From positions 100,893 to 164,892 of the forward strand of contig WFMF01000402.1 in assembly GCA_011033025.1 (NCBI GenBank): a stretch of 64,000 nt of DNA, in the 5' to 3' direction. The stretch's first letter is position 1. Each line of letters starts with the position of its first letter. The position numbers and the translations under genes are program-made. The notes below the pieces were generated by a model. That model saw only the letters and a program-made list of their open reading frames with translations, was not told the origin of the DNA and did not search any database. Positions 59,601-64,000 of the stretch are shown in pieces. Origin of the DNA: Beroe forskalii (lineage: Eukaryota > Ctenophora > Nuda > Beroida > Beroidae).

Positions 59601-61287
59601 TAAGTTATCGTCTGTTTCGTTTATCATGGTAAATTTGAAGGAGCTGTTGCAGGGTCATGCTTTTAGTTTTGATGTTGATTGATATCCCCCTGATGGAGCT
59701 AATAGATATTAAATGAACATTTGATGTTCAAAAGTTCATTTCATGAATTTCAAAATGGTTTGATAGTTGTGAAGATTTCAATTTGAAGTAGGAAAAAAGA
59801 GACTCTAGCTGAAAGCTGCAACATATAGCCATAGCAACGCGTTGCCAGACGTTGTCTGGTGCCCCGACTCTCCGAGTCGGGGCGCGCGCGAAGGCCAGGC
59901 AACGTCTGGCAAGGCCTAAGCAGTTATGTCACAATACCTGAGGGTAATGTGACTAATTTATTATCACTTTATACAGCCTGTCAGACAAACCAGCCCCACG
60001 CCCACACACCCATAGTCAGCATATGGGCCAACGGACATTCCCTGTCTTCAACTTGGACAATGATCTCTCCAAATCCAAACTATAGCCGCAATGCCAGTTG
60101 TGACTCACTTCTGCACCTTCGTTGGGAAAATTTGATATATTTGAAAACATTTTAACTTAAATATAGGCTACCTAGAATAAATTAATAAATAAATAAGTCA
60201 TGAAAATCTTTGCAAGGGAGAATCCTATACTGTTTTCCAAACCAGTCTGATTTCTTCGGTCTTGAAACAGCTGATTCACTGCTCTCAGTGTCATGTCAGT
60301 CCCCATGCCAGATGTCATAATATCTCAGTGGAGCAATTTCATAATGAAGCACCTAAAAATGGGTACTGTCCCGGCCAACTGGGTTGTCATTCCTGGCAAC
60401 ACCTCAGCGTTGAAATATCATTGAAATATCACAAGAACACGACATTTTAATTGTTACAATTGAAGATGTTCGTTACCACTCTACCCAATGACCATATTTT
60501 GACTCGCTTAGGAATATCTTGAACTATAAAAAAAACCTATAATTTTTCAAACCTATGGAAGGGCAAGAAAACTCTCCTTTTTGCCAAATAACTCGAAGAC
60601 AGTTAGAAAAGTGCGTAAAAAGGCAGCTCACTATTTTGAAGGGTGAATCCAGAAAACTCGCAATTTTCACTTGAATGTTGGAGAATATTTCGTGCTAATC
60701 ATCACCAAAATCAGTAGATATGCAAAAGTTCTCCAAAAATCAACTGAGTACCACGAGCAGGCCAGAATTGATGCGAGGTCAGCTTTGCTTAGGCAATAGA
60801 GAATGTTGCCTCACTTATGGTTTACAGATTTTTCATGGGTTATGTTTTTTGGAAGCGGCTGGAGAAAGGATGATGTTATACAATGCCTAATAAGGAAGCT
60901 AAGTAATCCATTGAGACCCATGTCAATGCTGGTTTGGGGTGTTGTTTTGGCCAAAAGCTTGATTTGCCTTTATCATTTCACCATAATGGTGCTCAAATGA
61001 CTCTAAATCAGCAATCAAATTTGATGTGAGTGAAGTTTTCCTGCAAAAACCTCAAATCTAGCTAGAATCCAACCTGATCACAACTCAGGAGCACTGGAGT
61101 GACCCCCCATACCTCAATTTTGACCAAAAAATAATAGTGATTTTGATGACAAAGTGGTGCGTAAAAACTTTTCAAATTTATGGTCTCCCTATTTGCCCAA
61201 AAGAAGCCAAAGCGATCCCTAGCGGTTCCTGGCTATGTCAAAAAAGGATAGGCTTCAGATCATGGATTTTCAAAAATGTTCATGTAT

Positions 61288-61725
61288 TGGGGTCGTTCAC
61301 ATATTAATTACGTAATCAATTTTTGGCCATTTTCAACCCCCCCTCCCTCCCCCTCGTAATCAAACGTAATCAAATCAAATTTCCCGAGGAGAATATTACG
61401 TAATCATGGCTAACCCCCCCACCTTTTTGAGTAGAAAATGAAGAAAATTGACAGTGTAAAATTGATTATGTTTCAACTTTGGAAAGATTTATGAAAATAT
61501 TGAGGTAAGTTTTAAAAAATGGTGCTGAAAAATGGTGCTTTTGAGTTGGTTTTCTGAAAATTTTGCTAAAAATGCCGAGAATTTGTGGCAAAAAATGTCA
61601 AAAATTGTAAATTTTGATTACGTAATCAACCACAAAACCCCCTCCCCTCTCCCCGTAATCAAACGTAATCATTTTAAAACTCCCCCCCTCCCCCTAGGTG
61701 ATTACGTAATATTTGAACGACCCCA
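61288..61725. mobile_element. TGGGGTCGTTCA inverted-repeat MITE, present in one copy only
   Basis: It begins TGGGGTCGTTCACATATTA and ends with the inverse (TAATATTTGAACGACCCCA), with TTACGTAATCA motifs and C-rich tracts near both ends. The other copy of the locus near 54090-54100 reads straight through (TTCATGTAATTTTCACGAAT), so this is a filled site with its empty site in the same window. Confidence 0.88.
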
Positions 61726-62044
61726 TTTCACGAATTGTGTGCATAATTCCGATAGCTCAAATAATTTCCGTTTTCGTCCGATAACAAAATAAAATTTTCC
61801 ATGATAAACGAAACGTCACGAAGTATATGGAAATAGTAATACAGGAATATATAAATTTCTCTCTCCGACCTAATAAGGGGGCCGGCACATATTATGTTAT
61901 CAGCCAAGGGGAGGGGGATTCCAAATAATGATAGGGGGTTTGCTAACGTCATGAAAAATTCCGAATTTTCACTCTCAAAATTGTAATTTTAAAGCTTTGT
62001 ACTCATTTATTTATTCATTTTTTAATTATAATTAAGAAATGAAT

Positions 62045-62106
62045 GTGCGTAGCAGCGCCGAGCGAGCTGTGTATTTTCAGGCCCAACGGGCCTGCTTGTT
62101 ATTTCA
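62045..62106 (+). mobile_element. Helitron-like 3' end remnant
   Basis: GTAGCAGCGCCGAGCGAGCT, then the hairpin CAGGCCCAACGGGCCTG followed by CTTG. It is the same terminal segment as in the arrays but in the opposite orientation, with CTTG in place of CTAG. Confidence 0.55.
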
Positions 62107-62198
62107 TAAAACTGTTAAATCCATGGTTGCTAATATGTGACGGCTCCCTAATATCATTTTTTCATTATAACATTAAAGATAATTCTAAAATCTTTCAG

Positions 62199-63288
62199 GG
62201 ATCCGCCTTCGATCAACGACAGTTTCCAAAATGCAATGCACAACGGCAAGATTCCCTCAGTTGACATTACACCAACACCTCAGTCCGAAGAGAAGACCAA
62301 ATCAAAGAACTTCCTCAACTTTTTCTCTAAAAAGAACAACAAAAAGAAAGAAGACTCGAACAAGTCGCAGGGTGATAGCGTTGATAGGTCCCGTCCTCCT
62401 GACTTCAAGCCTGGCTACCCAAGCGCCCCCTACAACCTGTCAGACGAGCAGGGGAGCAGGCACCGGTCCAGCAACAGATCTGAGGGAGAGTGTCGGCCCC
62501 CACGGGAGGCTCGCGAGGGGGGTCTGGAACGAGACCACCCCCGGGCCCCGGGGAACACGGCCTCCGAACCTGCGAGCCACAAACGGAGTAAGAGCAGCGA
62601 CTTCTACCGGGACAAGGAAGCAGCGGACCAGAACGGCGGGTACCTGGAGCACCGCGTTCAGGACTACCGGGACCACATGGCCCGGGGGCCGGACCACATG
62701 GCCCGGGGGCCGGACCACATGACCCGGGGGCCGGACCACATGACCCGGGGGCCGGACCGGCACTCCAACCGCTCCAACAACTCGGGGCGCAGCACCGGGG
62801 ATCGGCCCAGGGACCAGAGTTACGCGCAGTACCCTCGGGATGGCAGGGACCGCTCTAGGGATCGCCATGCTCGTGACCGGTCACGGGATCGCCTGGTTCG
62901 GGACAATTCACGGGACCACCTACCTCGGGATAACTCACGGGACCGCGGAGTGGCGCGGGACCATTCTCTGCGTGACATTCCGAACGACCCACGCTACGTG
63001 CGTGACCCCCCGCGCGACGCTGCTCACGCTAGGGATTCCCGTGACCGACGGTACTTGGAATCCACTCAGTTTCGATATGGTCGGAGTAGCCCGCATCCCA
63101 ATCCTGTTCATCCGCCGTATTACGCCGACCAGGGAAGGTATCCTAGTTCATCTTCGCATAATAACCGACTTCCGGCCCTCGACCTACGGCCCCCTCCTGA
63201 CAATCGGCCACCTTACCAACCCATGATCCCCCAACCCATTTCCCACATACAGGGTCGACAGAACACTGAACAGCTCTCCGATGTTTAG
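62199..63288 (+). CDS. PARD3: PARD3 exon 14, last coding exon, Arg/Asp-rich tail
   Basis: The acceptor ATCTTTCAG and first G complete the Arg codon. It encodes DPPSINDSFQNAMHNGKIPS (like NESFRAAIDKSY of vertebrate PAR-3), a Lys-rich NFLNFFSKKNNKKKED (like the FRFGKHRKDDK segment), then four tandem 7-residue DHM(A/T)RGP units (about 62671-62757). A long RDRSRDR / RDNSRDH tract and a Pro/Tyr-rich end follow. The protein finishes QLSDV, a form compatible with a class I PDZ ligand. TAG stop at 63286-63288. Confidence 0.93.
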
Positions 63289-63392
63289 ACATTTTTACTT
63301 GATTTCAGATGAAATTTTTATGATTGGTAGATTTTCTTAATATCGTTTTAATTCGTGTATTAAATTTAACCGGTTTCAGAAATAATTCCCAT

Positions 63393-63398
63393 AATAAA
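63393..63398 (+). terminator. Poly(A) signal AATAAA for PARD3
   Basis: AATAAA 105 bases after the PARD3 stop in an AT-rich 3' UTR, the first canonical signal downstream. Confidence 0.6.
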
Positions 63399-63479
63399 TA
63401 TATGGTTTATCATGTATACTATTACTAGTACTATCTAATATCTTGAAAATTTGAGTAAATGCTTATGATTATCTGACTC

Positions 63480-64000
63480 TGAGTAATTTCTTTATCAGAT
63501 GGGCTTTTTTTTTATTTCCCTTTGAAAAAAAGGACATAAACCCGAACTTAATCAAAAGCCACCCCCAAAATTTGGTTTTGGAAAAAATCATTTTTTTCAA
63601 AACCCTTAACCAAATTAAATTCGAAGCCCGGAACAAACATGGGGTTAAAACGCACTAAGCCAAATTTTTAAAAAGATTTTTGGGGCCTTGGGGGCCCCTT
63701 TTTTTGGTTTTGGGAAATTTTTTAAAAAAATTTTTTTTTTTAAAAAAGAAAAATGACCTGAAATGATGGGAAAAAAAAAACCCTTTGTTAAAAGGGTAAA
63801 AATAAAAAACCCGAGGAAAAAATTGATGGGAAGGGCCCCCCCAAAAAGCGGTTAAAAAAAAACTATGAGAATATAAAGTTGGGGGTTTTTAAATACCCGG
63901 TTTTATTTTTTACCCCAAAAAGAAATTTTAATTTTGAAGAAAAAAAAGAAAAAGGCAAAAGGCGAAATGAAAAAAAATGAAAAAAAAGAAAAAAAAAAAC
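63480..64000. other. Low-quality homopolymer-rich end of window
   Basis: Runs of A, T, G and C of 5-10 bases dominate, in the same style as 54.4-58.5 kb. No feature can be trusted here. Confidence 0.7.

Larger units (their letters stand above)
58507..62010. repeat. Second copy of the exon 13 locus (duplicate of parts of 43.6-54.4 kb)
   Basis: Four blocks are collinear with the first copy: 58507-58838 with 43610-43968; 58837-59160 with 49468-51235 (array contracted); 59155-59990 with 51230-52115; and 59995-62010 with 53195-54385. Identity is very high with scattered substitutions and insertions. It is missing about 5.5 kb (43969-49467) and 1 kb (52120-53190), and has extra DNA at about 60345-60750 and 61288-61725. 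Confidence 0.9.
7869..63288 (+). other. PARD3: PARD3 (PAR-3/Bazooka) gene span, 14 coding exons
   Basis: This gene encodes the scaffold of the PAR-3/PAR-6/aPKC polarity complex, which acts at the cell cortex. The spliced exons total 3405 nt with every phase compatible, giving 1134 residues. The order is: N-terminal oligomerisation domain (1 to ~85); low-complexity region with RERGID repeats (~190-275); PDZ1 (~290-378, PLGCRV loop); PDZ2 (~388-466, GLGFTI); PDZ3 (~507-602, GLGISV); aPKC-binding-like FRKSM segment (~700); RRASSQE segment (~719-726); and a basic Arg/Asp-rich tail to 1134. This is the canonical PAR-3 order, with a total length somewhat below that of vertebrate PARD3 (about 1,350). 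The PDZ1-PDZ2 linker is unusually short, so a small exon could be missing. Introns range from about 100 bases to 22 kb. Confidence 0.96.

Noticed and set aside
62231-62722. Alternative-frame ORFs in PARD3 exon 14
   Set aside because: Shadow frames of the conserved Arg/Asp-rich tail; only the frame in phase with exon 13 matches PAR-3.

Overview
This is eukaryotic (animal) genomic DNA. Coding sequence is split by GT-AG introns, U6 snRNA is present, and transposable elements and minisatellites take up much of the window. The main gene encodes PAR-3 (PARD3/Bazooka), a polarity scaffold of animals, so the source is a metazoan. The species or phylum cannot be read from the sequence; an invertebrate is likely.

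Layout, all genes on the + strand. (1) 1-6233: the last four coding exons of glutamine-dependent NAD+ synthetase (NADSYN1), with one single-base frameshift. (2) 6234-7868: AT-rich intergenic DNA. (3) 7869-63288: PARD3, reconstructed here as 14 coding exons whose phases all agree and which sum to 3405 nt (1134 codons plus stop). In order they encode the N-terminal oligomerisation domain, RERGID-type repeats, PDZ1, PDZ2, PDZ3, an aPKC-binding-like segment, a Ser-rich RRASSQE segment, and a long Arg/Asp-rich tail. The 22 kb first intron holds two same-strand ORFs of unknown function (14790-15944 and 27212-28015). Intron 7 holds a complete U6 snRNA gene with a TATA box.

The most striking signal is that five exon-intron junctions have been tandemly amplified. 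Each array repeats a splice site with its exon edge, and the real exon is the terminal unit: NADSYN1 3' splice site (55 bp x about 28), NADSYN1 5' splice site (32 bp x about 62), PARD3 exon 2 3' splice site (75 bp x about 26), PARD3 exon 12 5' splice site (about 53 bp x 5), and PARD3 exon 13 5' splice site (63 bp x about 26). A second copy of exon 13 has only three units. The arrays hold well over a hundred near-identical splice sites. Only one site per array gives the conserved protein, except at PARD3 exon 2, where the 75 bp unit is in frame and could add 25-residue repeats.

Mobile elements include two head-to-tail arrays of Helitron-like elements on the minus strand, two hAT-like MITEs with 8 bp target duplications, three TA-flanked inverted-repeat elements, and several foldback elements. 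Exon 13 and its flanks occur twice (about 43.6-54.4 kb and 58.5-62.0 kb), differing by insertions and array length. The intervening 54.4-58.5 kb and the last 500 bases are homopolymer-rich and look like unpolished sequence. A false duplication of two haplotypes is the simplest reading.
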